Assembly (NCBI GenBank): GCA_027356255.1
Contig: DAIEGL010000021.1
Coordinates: 1 to 36,458, forward strand
Origin: Geobacter sp.
GTDB taxonomy: Bacteria; Desulfobacterota; Desulfuromonadia; Geobacterales; Geobacteraceae
Length of the DNA: 36,458 nt
Direction of reading: 5' to 3'
In this document: positions 16,596-28,000 of the stretch, one piece after another
How the letters are laid out: each line of letters begins with the position of its first letter
Position numbering within the stretch: position 1 is the stretch's first letter
The notes under the pieces: generated by a model
Told to the model about the DNA's origin: nothing
Database searches by the model: none
What the model saw: the letters and a program-made list of their open reading frames with translations, nothing else
Program-made: the position numbers and the translations under genes

Positions 16596-16950
16596 TACCT
16601 CTCCGAAAAACACGGTGTCCCTTCCGCGGTCCGTCAAGTCCCTTCGCAAATGGTTTTAATATTGCAGCTATCATCCTGCAGTTCACCGTGTTGTGTGAGA
16701 TACGAGCCTTTTTAGGCGGTTATCCCGGCCGGAGGGAGAACGAACCCTGCAAATTTTGTGTTATGCCGTGTGTCAGGCGTCATATTCCAGAATAGAAAAC
16801 TAAATATCAGTGTTTAATTAGAATCATAACACCCCGATATTGCTTAATTAGTAATAAATAATATTAAATTTTATATATATTTGCAGGTCTATGTCTGCCG
16901 GATTTTGCTGGACGGTATGGTTCCGGCGGACGGGTTTGCAGGGAGGGTGC
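16596..16950. other. Gene-free control region before the cytochrome gene
   Basis: A 355-bp region with no credible gene. The first half is GC-rich and holds a possible sigma-54 element: TGG (16651-16653) and TTGCA (16662-16666) with GG-N10-GC spacing, but the -24 half reads TGGTT rather than TGGCA. Further on are a GCCTTTTTAGGC hairpin and an AGGG-agaacgaa-CCCT hairpin (16734-16753 area). From about 16790 to 16885 it becomes very AT-rich and contains a direct repeat. I looked for a cyclic-di-GMP (GEMM) riboswitch core, common before Geobacter cytochromes, and did not see one. Confidence 0.6.
16811..16855. repeat. Two TGYTTAATTAG direct repeats exactly 30 bp apart
   Basis: TGTTTAATTAG starts at 16811 and TGCTTAATTAG at 16841. 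The 30-bp period is close to three helical turns, so both copies face the same side of the DNA, as expected for tandem operator half-sites. They lie within the AT-rich block about 100 nt before the cytochrome start. Confidence 0.45.
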
Positions 16951-19900
16951 ATGATCGGCAATAATCTGAGGCGGACCGGTAACCGCATAATGATGCTGCT
17001 TCTTCTGGCAGTGACGGTTACCGGGGGCGTGGCTGAGGGGTCGATTTCCTGCTACGATTGCCATGGGACAAGGAAAACCGCCGACTTCCGGCCGCTGGAT
17101 GGCAGTTATCGGAATATCACGACCGGCGGCTTTCAGGGGAAGCACCGCACCCATCTCCCCCCCTATGCGGGACCGGCAAACTGCGCCATCTGCCATCCGG
17201 GGAGCGAAGGATATAGCACCTCCCATCGTGACGGAAAGATCAAGCTTTCCAGCAACATCAACAATTCCCCCGTCAGCGCGGTTTACAAGAACCGCACCTC
17301 ATCGTTCGGCAACTGGACTTCGCCCTTTCCCCAGACTCCCAACCCGGTTCTCGGCAGCTGCACCAACGTCAACTGCCACTTCGAAAAGAGCACGCCGCAA
17401 TGGGGAAACCCGCTGCTGGAGGCCCCGGCAGGGTGCAGCGCCTGCCACGGCTTGCCGCCGGACGACGGGGGGCACCCGTCCCAGAGCGGTCCGGGCAAGA
17501 AGCATGGCGATTACTACGGCGTTGACGAGAACAGCTGCGGCAAGTGCCATCCGGTCCACGCCACGTTTTCCCACGCCACCAGCGCGGGGCGCCGCGGGCT
17601 GGCGGTACAGTTTCTTTCTACGCCTAACAGCGGCGGCTCATATTCCGGCAATGTGGATTATCCCAACTACCTGCCGTCGCAAAGCACGGGAAGAAACGGC
17701 GCATGCAGCAACCTTTACTGCCACTCGAACGGCAACCCCACCGGCCGGGCGAACGCCTTTGCCGCTCCGACCTGGGGTGGGACGCTCGACTGCACCGGAT
17801 GCCACGGCGGAAACGGCGACACCTCGACCATGAGCCCCCGCCATGACAAGCACGCCAAGGATTACCAGTACGCCTGCGAAAAATGCCATAGCGCCACCGT
17901 CACCGGCTCCGCAACTATCGCGGATCGCACCAGGCATGTCAACGGCGAGAAGGACGTCTCCCTGAAGGACGGCGGCAGCTATGTGCAGGGCTCGAAGCAG
18001 TGCACGAACAGCTACTGCCACTCGAACGCCCTCGGTAGACCCGGTTTCAAAACGCCATCCTGGAGCGACCAGGGGCCCTACAAGTGTTTTTACTGCCACC
18101 GCGGTTTGACGACCGACTCGACCTCCGACAACTGCGCCGAGATCGGCGGCTCCTGGGACGGAGCGCGCGGCGTCTGCACCCCTTTCGTAAACATTTCCAC
18201 CAACGCCCACGCCAAGCATGTGGGTCCCCAGTGGATCAGGAAATACCCGTGCAGTTACTGCCATTATCAGACGGTGGACGCGGCCGGGAATATCAAGGAC
18301 ATGACAAGGCATGCCGACGGGACCAAACAGGTGGCGATCGATCCGCAGTGGAGCATCGCCGGTCGCCCCGCCCCCTACTTTGACCCGGCAACCCGCAGCT
18401 GCAGCAACGTCTATTGTCATTCCGACGGCACGGTGAACCCCCTCGATACGGAAGTGAAGCAGCCGAACTGGCCCAACAAGGGGTGGTCCCGCTGCAACGC
18501 CTGTCACGGCCATCCGATCAGCGGAACGTGCAACGCGAGCGGCTGCCATGACGGCACCAGCCACGACGGCAAGTTCTGGCCCGTCTTCACCCGCTGGTCC
18601 ACCGGCACGGAATGGCGGGCGGCGATGCCGATCTTCCATAACGAAGGGGCGGGAGAGCCCCGCGCCAACTCCCATCCGCGCCACACCGGCACCTCCTTCA
18701 CCTGCGGCAACTGCCATGCTGCAACGGTCATCAACGGGGACTGCAAAACCTGCCATGCCGGCGGGCTTCCCCCGGGGAACATGGGGGAAACTGCCCACAT
18801 CAATCCCGCCTACCACGTGAACAAAACGCGTGACGTCATATTCAACGCCGGCGGTTCTTACCGCCCCACGAGCAAGACCTGCTCCAACACCCGCTGCCAT
18901 ACCGGTGCCACCGATCCCCAGTGGGGGGCTTCGGTCAATTCGAGCATCATCTGCCTCAATTGTCACGGCACCGCCGGCCCTGACGTGGACACCTTTGCCG
19001 GCTTCGACAACGGGACCATGGCGAAGATCAACCTCAGCCAGTGGGTGACCACCGGCCATGGCCGCTATTCGTCCGCCGGCCGTTATCCGGGGTCGAACAA
19101 TCCCGCTGCGAACTTCCCGAGCAATCCCTGCTGGTACTGTCACGACAATTCGGTCATCCACGGGGACGCATCCAATCCGTTCCGGCTCAGGAGGCACCCC
19201 CAGTATGAGCAGCGCTTCGAAAAGGAGTGTGTCTACTGCCACATGGAGCACAAGGATTACGAGTGCCTCCAGTGTCACGTGGGGCAGATGGAGAGCCTGG
19301 CGCCCCAGGCTACCACCGGCGGCATCGTGGTGAAGCTGCGCACAGGCGGCTTCCGGACCGATTGGCCCGACCACGGTCATCTCGATTCCTGCACCTCGAC
19401 CGGTTGCCACGATTCGGATGACGGGACCTTTCCGACGGGGGGGCACAAGGGACATTCAACCGGCGCCGGCACATGGACCCCCACCCAGAAGGCCGACGTC
19501 AAGAGCCAGTACGTCATGATGGGGGTCTGCCTGCAGTGCCACGACGACGATTCCGGCGGCCAGTGCACCTTCTGTCACACTGCGCCATCTGACAATCCCG
19601 GCAAGTATTCGCTCGGTTTCGACCCCGGCACGGGCTTCATCAAGCCGAAAAAGGCACGTGCCTCGGCCGCCCACTTCGGCAAGAAGCATTACGGTGCCTT
19701 CATCAAAACACCGAATGCCTGGGAGAAGGACGCAAACGGCAAGTTCCTGGGGACCTGGAAGGGGGGGAAATTTTGCTGGGACTGTCATGACCCCCACGGC
19801 GACGACAACATCTACATGATCCAGAACCAGGTGGCGACCACTACGGACGGGATATTCGGCATACCCAAGACCCGGGCGGCCGTCTCCTTCACCCAGAAGA

Positions 19901-22038
19901 CAACGGGGAGCGACTACGCGGGCGCCTCCAACAGGATCTGCAACGTCTGTCACGGCCCCGACTCCAAGCACTATCTGAACAACTTCAGCGACGGGCATAA
20001 CTCCACCAAGATCTGCACCAACTGCCACATGCACCGTTTCGCGGACGCCCATGCCGATTCCCAGAGCTGCAACTCGTGCCACAGCAACGCCAAACCGGTG
20101 CCCAAGCATGTGGCATTCGGCCTGCCGGTCATCTGCGTCAAGTGCCATGCAGGCTCCATCGGCGCCAGGGCAGACGTGGTCGGACAGTTCAACAGCAACT
20201 CGCACCACGTCCAGAACCCGGGGGTGGCGCTCACCGGCCGACAGTGCTTCGCCTGTCACTGGGAAGCGACTCCCTACGGAACGATCGACACGAGCCGTCA
20301 CGAGGGGTTCGATTTCAGGACCTACTCGGGGGTGAAAAACGCCCAGGTGGACCTTGTGGTCTGGCGGCCGGGAGAACGGCCGACCTTTTACAGCAGCACT
20401 TCCGCGGTCCAGTTCTTTGCCAACCGGATCACCACGGACAAGGAGCGGGATGAGATCGGCAAGGTGACCAACCACTGCCTCTCCTGCCATTCCGATCAGA
20501 ACAACGAGTCGACCCCGTTCGGCGACTGCAAGACGCCGCGCCAGTATGCCTGGGACGGCCAGTCGATCGCCGCCCGCTACTCCCAGCTGGGAACGACCAC
20601 CTGGGGAAAAGTGAACTCGGGCACCTATCCCAACGCCAACAAGAAGGACACGGTCACCAAGGCGTTCTCGGCCCACGGCAATGCGGCCGCCAACCAGGGG
20701 GGATGGAACGCTGCAGACGGTTACGACGCAGCACCGCCGAACACGAGGGGGGGAGGGAAGAACGTCCAGTGCTACGACTGCCACAACTCTCACGGCTCCA
20801 AGGTCAACGGCACCACAACCAGCTACGTGACATTCAACAACACGCGCAACGGCGGCAACCTGAAGGAGACCCAGAACGGCAAGGGTGGATATGGCGCCAC
20901 CTATATGGCCCAGGGGAACGCTTCGGGCAAGAACCTGTATGCGGCAGGCGCAGGACAGTGCTTCGATTGCCACGAGAACCAGAACGCCTCGTCTTCCAGA
21001 CCATGGGGCTACCAGTCGACCTACAACGCCAGCCAGCCCATCATGGGGTACGACGACAGCCCGCGTTTCGGCGGGGGGACCAAAGGGCGTTATACCCGCT
21101 TCCCGTTCCGCAAGACTACCGTTGCCGGGACCCACTTCTCCGCTTCGAGCATGCTCAACTACACGACGCATGAGCGGATCAACGGCCTCTGCACCCCATG
21201 CCACGACCCGCACGGGGTCTCCCCGACCCTAGGTGAACTGATGTCATACGCAGTGCCGCTTCTGAAGGGGACATGGATGACCAACCCCTACAAGGAGGAT
21301 GCCCCTCCACCAAGCGCCGCCGGCGGTATCGCATCCCCACCTTACCGGTGGGGCGGCTACTTCGGTGCCTCGGCCGGATCAACTCAGTTGACCTTCGACA
21401 ACCGGAAGCCGACCGTTCCCGTACCGGTCGGCTGGAACACGGACCGTAACACCTTCAACACGAACCGGATAGCGGAGAACGACAAACAGTTCGCCGGCCT
21501 GTGCCTCCGGTGTCACCAGCAGAATAAGCTGACCGACGGGGTGAACAAGAACACCCCCTGGAAATCGCGCGACCGGATGCACGAATCGGTCAAGGGGTGG
21601 GGGGCAAATACGGAGCACTCGTTTACCTGTTCGAAGTGTCATCAGCCCCACTCATCCGCCCTGCCGCGGCTCATGGTGACCAACTGCCTCGACTACCAGC
21701 ACCGGGGGCGGGTCGCCTCCGGCGGCAAGGTCTCTGCGGCCGACGTCCTCTACAGGAGCCGCGCCGATTGGACCGGCGGTCACTGGGGCTACCCGATCGC
21801 AGGGACGATCAGCGGCAAGATCAGCACGAGCGATCCCGCCTACCTGGCGGACCCGTACAAGTACGAGGCATATACCCAGTGCCACCTGCGGCGCGCCGAT
21901 ATTACCATTACCCCCCCCTACGGTACTTGGGATAATAGTTATACCATCATAATTCCGGACCAGTGGCCGCAGGAGGATATGTGGAACAACGTGACCCCGT
22001 GGCCGAGCCTTGTGCCGCCGCGCAGTTACAGCCCGTGA
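16951..22038 (+). CDS. Giant multihaem c-type cytochrome (29 CX2CH plus 7 CX4CH motifs)
   Basis: An exported 1695-aa protein with a Sec signal (basic MIGNNLRRTGNR, then IMMLLLLAVTVTGGVAEG). I count 29 CXXCH motifs and seven CX4CH motifs (CTNVNCH, CSNLYCH, CTNSYCH, CSNVYCH, CNASGCH, CSNTRCH, CTSTGCH), up to 36 haems. The CX4CH copies all lie in the N-terminal half (about residues 135-820), usually as CX4CH, a Trp-containing spacer, then CXXCH, the repeat known from Geobacter cytochromes; the C-terminal half has only CXXCH. GGAGGG before ATG 16951 sets the start; the frame is open 20 codons further from ATG 16891. No membrane anchor or lipobox is evident, so it is probably periplasmic, surface-attached or extracellular. 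A role in electron transfer to external acceptors is likely from its class. It resembles large Geobacter Omc-type cytochromes, but I do not assign a name. Confidence 0.93.
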   Translation: MIGNNLRRTGNRIMMLLLLAVTVTGGVAEGSISCYDCHGTRKTADFRPLDGSYRNITTGGFQGKHRTHLPPYAGPANCAICHPGSEGYSTSHRDGKIKLSSNINNSPVSAVYKNRTSSFGNWTSPFPQTPNPVLGSCTNVNCHFEKSTPQWGNPLLEAPAGCSACHGLPPDDGGHPSQSGPGKKHGDYYGVDENSCGKCHPVHATFSHATSAGRRGLAVQFLSTPNSGGSYSGNVDYPNYLPSQSTGRNGACSNLYCHSNGNPTGRANAFAAPTWGGTLDCTGCHGGNGDTSTMSPRHDKHAKDYQYACEKCHSATVTGSATIADRTRHVNGEKDVSLKDGGSYVQGSKQCTNSYCHSNALGRPGFKTPSWSDQGPYKCFYCHRGLTTDSTSDNCAEIGGSWDGARGVCTPFVNISTNAHAKHVGPQWIRKYPCSYCHYQTVDAAGNIKDMTRHADGTKQVAIDPQWSIAGRPAPYFDPATRSCSNVYCHSDGTVNPLDTEVKQPNWPNKGWSRCNACHGHPISGTCNASGCHDGTSHDGKFWPVFTRWSTGTEWRAAMPIFHNEGAGEPRANSHPRHTGTSFTCGNCHAATVINGDCKTCHAGGLPPGNMGETAHINPAYHVNKTRDVIFNAGGSYRPTSKTCSNTRCHTGATDPQWGASVNSSIICLNCHGTAGPDVDTFAGFDNGTMAKINLSQWVTTGHGRYSSAGRYPGSNNPAANFPSNPCWYCHDNSVIHGDASNPFRLRRHPQYEQRFEKECVYCHMEHKDYECLQCHVGQMESLAPQATTGGIVVKLRTGGFRTDWPDHGHLDSCTSTGCHDSDDGTFPTGGHKGHSTGAGTWTPTQKADVKSQYVMMGVCLQCHDDDSGGQCTFCHTAPSDNPGKYSLGFDPGTGFIKPKKARASAAHFGKKHYGAFIKTPNAWEKDANGKFLGTWKGGKFCWDCHDPHGDDNIYMIQNQVATTTDGIFGIPKTRAAVSFTQKTTGSDYAGASNRICNVCHGPDSKHYLNNFSDGHNSTKICTNCHMHRFADAHADSQSCNSCHSNAKPVPKHVAFGLPVICVKCHAGSIGARADVVGQFNSNSHHVQNPGVALTGRQCFACHWEATPYGTIDTSRHEGFDFRTYSGVKNAQVDLVVWRPGERPTFYSSTSAVQFFANRITTDKERDEIGKVTNHCLSCHSDQNNESTPFGDCKTPRQYAWDGQSIAARYSQLGTTTWGKVNSGTYPNANKKDTVTKAFSAHGNAAANQGGWNAADGYDAAPPNTRGGGKNVQCYDCHNSHGSKVNGTTTSYVTFNNTRNGGNLKETQNGKGGYGATYMAQGNASGKNLYAAGAGQCFDCHENQNASSSRPWGYQSTYNASQPIMGYDDSPRFGGGTKGRYTRFPFRKTTVAGTHFSASSMLNYTTHERINGLCTPCHDPHGVSPTLGELMSYAVPLLKGTWMTNPYKEDAPPPSAAGGIASPPYRWGGYFGASAGSTQLTFDNRKPTVPVPVGWNTDRNTFNTNRIAENDKQFAGLCLRCHQQNKLTDGVNKNTPWKSRDRMHESVKGWGANTEHSFTCSKCHQPHSSALPRLMVTNCLDYQHRGRVASGGKVSAADVLYRSRADWTGGHWGYPIAGTISGKISTSDPAYLADPYKYEAYTQCHLRRADITITPPYGTWDNSYTIIIPDQWPQEDMWNNVTPWPSLVPPRSYSP

Positions 22039-22051
22039 CGGAGAAAGAGAC

Positions 22052-25000
22052 ATGAGAAGACTCATTACATCCATAGCCATCTTACTTGCCCTGGCGACGC
22101 CGGTCCTGGCCAGCGGGGGGGGCGATCTCCCCGGTCATCCGCTCATCGATTTCCGTAAGGGGAAACAGGAATCGCGTGCGGCGGCGATCGTGCCGGCTAG
22201 CGGGGCGACGGTCGTCACCGGCTACCAGAGCCTGGCCGGCGACGGCAACGACGACGTCTACACGGTCAAGTATGCGGCTGACGGCGCGGTTGTCTGGAGG
22301 GTAGCTTACGACGCCGGCGGCGGCAGCGACCAGGGGCTGGCGGTGACGATCGACAAGTCTGGCGATGCGATCGTCGTGGCGAGCGTCATGAACGCCGGCA
22401 ACTATGACGTATACGTGGTCCGTTACCGCGACAACGGCACCGGCACCCCAGCGGTGGTCTGGAGCAGGACCTGGTCCGGAGCGGCCGGGAGGACCGACAT
22501 CCCCCAGGCGGTTGCCTACGATCCGGTCAACGACCGGGTTTACGTGGCCGGCTACTCGAACAACGGCAACAACGACGACTACCTGTTGCTTGCCTTCAAC
22601 AACAGTGCGACGGGCGACAACCCGCCTCTCTGGACGAAGACTTATGATGCAGGGGGGGCGGACCGGGCTTACGCCGTCGCCGTTTCGCCGGACGGGAACG
22701 GCATCGCCCTGACCGGCGAGTCGTCCAACGGCACGGACCTTGATCTGGTCACTGTCCTCTGGGACGCTGCCGGCGGCCAGCTCCGCGTCTGGCCCAAGAG
22801 CGGCGCAGGCTCCTACAACGATCGCGGCACGGCGCTCGCCTTCACGCCCGCCGGGAATGTGGTGGTTGCGGGCTACCTCACCAACGGTCGCGGGGACGAC
22901 CTCTATTCAGCCGAGCTGGCGGCCGGCTCCGCTACACCCCTCTGGGAGGCTGTCTACGATGCCGGTTTCGACGATCAGCCGGACGCAGTGGCGGTAGACC
23001 CGGCGGGAGATGTCTATGTTGCCGCCACGGCCGGGGTTCTGCCGGCATTTTCGAAACTTTTCGTCGTCAAATACCACAAGAACGGGACCGCAGTCCCGGA
23101 CACCGTCTGGGCCACCACTTACGATGCCGGGTCGATCAACGCTTCCGGCGCTTCTGCGCTTGCGGTGGATCCGGCGGGGGGCGTCTTCGTTGCAGGGTGG
23201 CGCGACTACGCAGGGGTGAAGAGAGTCGTGACTGCGAAGTTCAGCCGCAAGAACGGCCGGCTCCTCTGGGACAGGGAATGGAGTGGGGTGAACGGCAACA
23301 GCTCCCGTCCGGTGGGGATCGGACTCGCGGGGCAGGGGGTGGTGACCGCCGCCTGGACCGACCGGACGCAGCCCCTGGACGGCGGGACGCAGGCCGCCAC
23401 AGGGGGATCCAAGACCTCGCTGCAAAACGGAGCGAAGTCCTGGGGCGCAGACCAGTGGGCGGGCTACACCCTCTACATGGCCAGCGGCCTTAACAAGGAC
23501 ATCTTCCGCCGCATCCAGGGAAACGACGCCACCATTATCACTCTTTCCGCGACCCAGGCGCTTCCCTACGCTGTGGCTGGCGGAGACCTCTACTACCTCT
23601 ACGACAAGGACGACATCGACTACGTGGTGCTCCGCCAGGACAAGGGGACGCTCGATCCGCCGACCGGCCTCGCCGCCCAGGTGCTGAACAATACGTCGGT
23701 ACGCCTCTCGTTTTTCGACAACACCGAGACCGAGACCGGTTTCAAGGTGGATGTCAAGATCGGCGAAAACGGGACCTGGAGCCAGGACGCATACACGATG
23801 CCTGCCCCCGACCAGCCGGGCACCGGTATCGTCACCTTTGACGTGACAGGGCTCCTTCCCGACACCAATTACTACTTCAGGGTCAAGGCATACGACGGCA
23901 CCGGCAGCGGCGATCTTTCCGGAGAGGCGAACGCCCTCACCAGGGTCGCCACCTACGCTTTGCCGGCGCTCACCTATGTTTACGCCGATCCGGCGGCGGG
24001 GGATGACCAGGCGAACGATATTGCCTCCTTCTCGGGGGGGGCGGTGGTCCTCACCGGCACCATTCACGCCGATCAGAACGGCGCGGGTGCTCCTTCCAAA
24101 GATTACTACACGGTAAAGCTGAACCGCAACACCTTTGCCGTGCTCTGGCAGGACCGCCGCGACGGCGGTTACGACGAGGACGATGACGCCGTTGCCGTGA
24201 CCGTTGACCCGAATCTGGAAACCGTCGTGACAGGCAGCTCCAGCCAGAGCGTCTCCGGCGTGGGCAACATACCTTCGGTCTGGACCCACAAGTACCCCTT
24301 TTCACCAACCATCGACGGGGCGCTCGAGGCGACCCCCTCATGGACCGATCAGCTGAACGGCGCCGGCAAACTCTCCGACCACGCCGATGCGGTGGCTGTC
24401 CAGGGGGTCTCTCCGTACGCTGTTGCCGTTGCCGGTCACGGCAATGCGGACCTTTCCAACGTCGACTATTATGTGAGAAAACTCTCTGCAACCGGGACAG
24501 TCCTCTTTACGGCCCAGGGCCATCTGGGGGGGAACGAATACCCAGCCGCCGTTTCCCTGGATGCGGCCGGAAATGTGTTTATCGCCGGCCGGGTCGAGCT
24601 GGCCGGAAACAACGACTGGTTCGTCGCCAAGCTGGACGGCGTCAGCGGCACCGTCCTCTGGAGCGATACCTACGGCGGCAGTGGTGACGACCGGGCGCTG
24701 TCGCTCACCACCGACGCCGCCGGCGATGTTTATGTGGCCGGCTATGTCACCGATGCGGCGACCGGTTTTACGAACCAGGTGGTCATCAAGTATTGGGGCG
24801 GTGCGACCGGAATAGCAGACCGCCGCTGGGTCAGGATCTATCCGGTGGGTACACCGGCAGGCAATTCGGCCGCACGCAAGATCGCCTACGACAGCTTCGA
24901 CAACGAGATCGTGGTCGCCGGTGAGGTTTATCGCGGCGCCAATGACCGGGACCTGGCCGTCCTCCGCTACGATACCGCGGGGACCCTCCTCTGGGAGAGC

Positions 25001-28000
25001 GAGCTCAGCCGCCCAGGCACCGATGAGGTCCTGACCGGTCTTTCCCTCGATCCTTCCGGATACATCTACATTGCCGGGGACACCGGTGTGAGTCCCAATA
25101 CCGACATCGTCGCCGCCATCTATACCTCCGGCGGTGACTACGTAAAGTCGTTCCTCTACAACGGGGCTGCGGGTAAGGAAGACCATGCCGCAGCGATTAG
25201 TGCCAACAAGTTCGGCGAAGGTTTTGTCGCCGGCTACACCATGTCCGATGCCGGAGACCGGAATTTCCTCGCCCTCAAGATCGTCAATGACCTGGTCGTC
25301 ATGCCCCATACGCCTTTGGCCGTTGCCGAGGCGGACTCATCCCGTATCGACCTGTCATGGACCAACGTGACCGCGGGTACCAGCCCGTACCTTAAGCGGA
25401 GTGTTCAGGGGGGCGGTACATGGGTCGATCCTTCGGGAACGGTCAATGGCAAGCTCGCTGCGGACGCCGCCTCATTTGTCGATACCGGCCTGGCTCCCAA
25501 CACCTCCTACTGCTGGCGACTCTATGCGGAATTGAACTCCGTCACCACCCGTTACAGCGAGTTCTGCGCCACTACCACCCTGGCGAAACCGGCCGCCCCG
25601 GTCATAACCAACCCGAGCCCGGCAACGACCAACTCGCTCCACGTCTCCTGGCCCAACATCGCCGGCAATACCGGCTACCTGCTCGAACGGAAGACCGGGG
25701 CAGGGGGGACCTATGCAACCGTCGCCACCCTTGCGGCAGATACGCCATCATACGACGATGCCGGTCTCTCCACGGCGACGAATTACTACTATCGTCTATC
25801 CGTGCAGAACGTCGCCGGCTGGTCATTGGCTTCGCAGGATTCCGCGCCGGCATACACCGCTCCGAACCCGATCTCGAGCTGGTCGGGCGCCTCCGCTCCG
25901 GACGCCACCCATGCCAACCTGTCGTGGTATTACCCCGGTTCGGAATTCACCGGGATCAGAGTCCAGCGCAAACCCGCCGGGGGATCGTGGACGGAAGCAG
26001 GGATTGCGGGGCGGGTCTTCAGCTATGGCGACAGTGGCCTTGCCCCCAACACCGCCTACACTTACCGGATTTACCTTAACTACAACGGGGTGGAGAATCC
26101 GACCCCGAGTCCGGAGATCGTCGTAACGACACCGCTTGTGCCGCCGACGCTCCTTTCCGCCGCCCCCCTGACGGCAACCACCTATACCGCCACCTGGACC
26201 CAGGTGGCGGGCAACACGGGGTATGATCTGGTCGGCAAGAGCTGCCCGGCAAGCGCTTCGGTCGCTCAAATCCTCGCCAATCCGTCCACCTCTTGCTGGG
26301 GCACAATCTATACCAATGCCATGCCGGCCGACGCCCTTTCCGGCTCGGGGGGGGGCACGCTAGACCCCTACTACCGGGGATGGTACGTCTCGGTCAGGAC
26401 GAAGAGCGGCGCCACGACTTCGGCGGACAGTAACGGTATCGTCGTCTTTCCCCCTCTGGCGGTCACGCTTTCCAACATCGACATCCCGGCCTCCAACCAG
26501 CTCCGGCCGTCCTGGACCGACACCTATGAAGACAACTTCGACGTCCAGCGTCGCCCGCCATCCGGCACATGGGAGACGGTCGCGACGGGGATCGCGGCAA
26601 ACACCCTGAACTGGCTCGACACGACGGTAACCAACGGCAGCCAGTATTGCTATCGCGTTCGCGCCTACACCGCAGCCGGCGGGCCTGCCGAAGCGTGGTC
26701 AAATGAACTCTGCCAGACGGCCCAGGCGCCGCCGGCCAAGCCGTCGCTCTCCCTTTCCACCCCGACAGCGACGGATATCCGGCTCGACTGGGACAACACG
26801 AATTTCCCGACCGCGATGAACTTCGACGTCTATCTGAACAGCTACCTGTACAGTTCCGGCGGCACGCCGGAAACGTATCCCGGTTATTGGGGAGGGTGGT
26901 GGAAGCAGACGACCGTGTCTTGCTCGACGGCGACCTGCAGTTACACCTACCCGGCAGGGCGTGGACCGGGAATCCAGGCTTTCGTGCGGATGAGCTACTT
27001 CGGGACCGTCATCGACTCCCAGACGATCAGCCCGTCCTACGGCTACGCCCAGACCATGCCTTCTCCTCCCGGCATCGCTTCGACCTCGTCCTCGGATTCG
27101 TCCATAACCGTAAGCTGTGGCCGTGTCGAACAGGCCTACGGCTACAACATCTATTACAAGAAGGCGGCCGACGGGGCCTGGAGCGGGCCGTTGTCAGCAC
27201 CCCGCTCCTGGAATCCGCCACCTTACACGATCACCGGGCTCGCCGCCGGCACCCAGTACCAGGTGAAGGTCGAGTCGGTCGGCAAGTCCACCGAATCAAA
27301 CGATGCGGTTGCCAAAAACGTCTGGACGCTCAGCTCTGCCCCTACGATCACCGGCATCTCGGGGGTGAGTGCCGACCAGGCGACCCTCTCCTGGACCCCT
27401 TCGGCCGGGGCGACATCGTACAAGCTTGAGCGCTCCAGCGACAACGCCACCTGGACCCTCGTCACCAGCCAGAACGTGTTGAGTTATGCGGACAGCGGCC
27501 TTTCTCCGGGCATGACCTACTGGTACCGGGTCAAGGCGGTCAACGCCGGAGGTGACTCCGCCCCGTCGGCGTCCGCGAGCACCACTACAATACCGGCCAC
27601 GGCCGGCGTGCCGTTGTTGATTACCCGTTCCGATAATCGGATCACGGTCGGCATCCGCCTGGTAAAGGGGGCCACCGGTTACAAGATCTACAGGAAAGAC
27701 GGCGGGAGCGGGTCCGGCCAGAACCTCGCAGCCACCATCAACGTGCCGTATGCAGAGTGGTTCTGCGGTTCGGACATCTCAACCATCGCCTGTGCGTCTC
27801 CGGTGGCGAAAATCTTCGATTATGACGACTCCGCAGCTCTCATCGCCAACACCGCCTACTGCTACTCGCTGGTCGCCTTCAACGGTTCCGGCGAGGCGGC
27901 GATGGGGCCGGAGTACTGCGGCGCTACCAGCCCTTACGGTCCGGCGACGTTGAACGCCGTGCCCTTGAGCCCTTACAAGGTGCAATTCTCAATCACACCC

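Noticed and set aside
16596-16950. A cyclic-di-GMP (GEMM) riboswitch before the cytochrome
   Set aside because: I looked for the conserved core with GCAAA near a GNRA-type tetraloop hairpin and did not find it. A covariance search would settle the point.
16891-16950. Cytochrome start at ATG 16891
   Set aside because: The extra 20 residues (with Trp and Cys) would precede a normal signal peptide, and only ATG 16951 has a GGAGGG at good spacing.
17638-21213. Two very long minus-strand open frames (605 and 585 codons) opposite the cytochrome gene
   Set aside because: They are antisense to a gene whose 36 haem motifs prove the plus strand is coded. GC-rich codon use leaves the opposite frame open, and the translations are low-complexity Val/Gly/Arg-rich with no domain.
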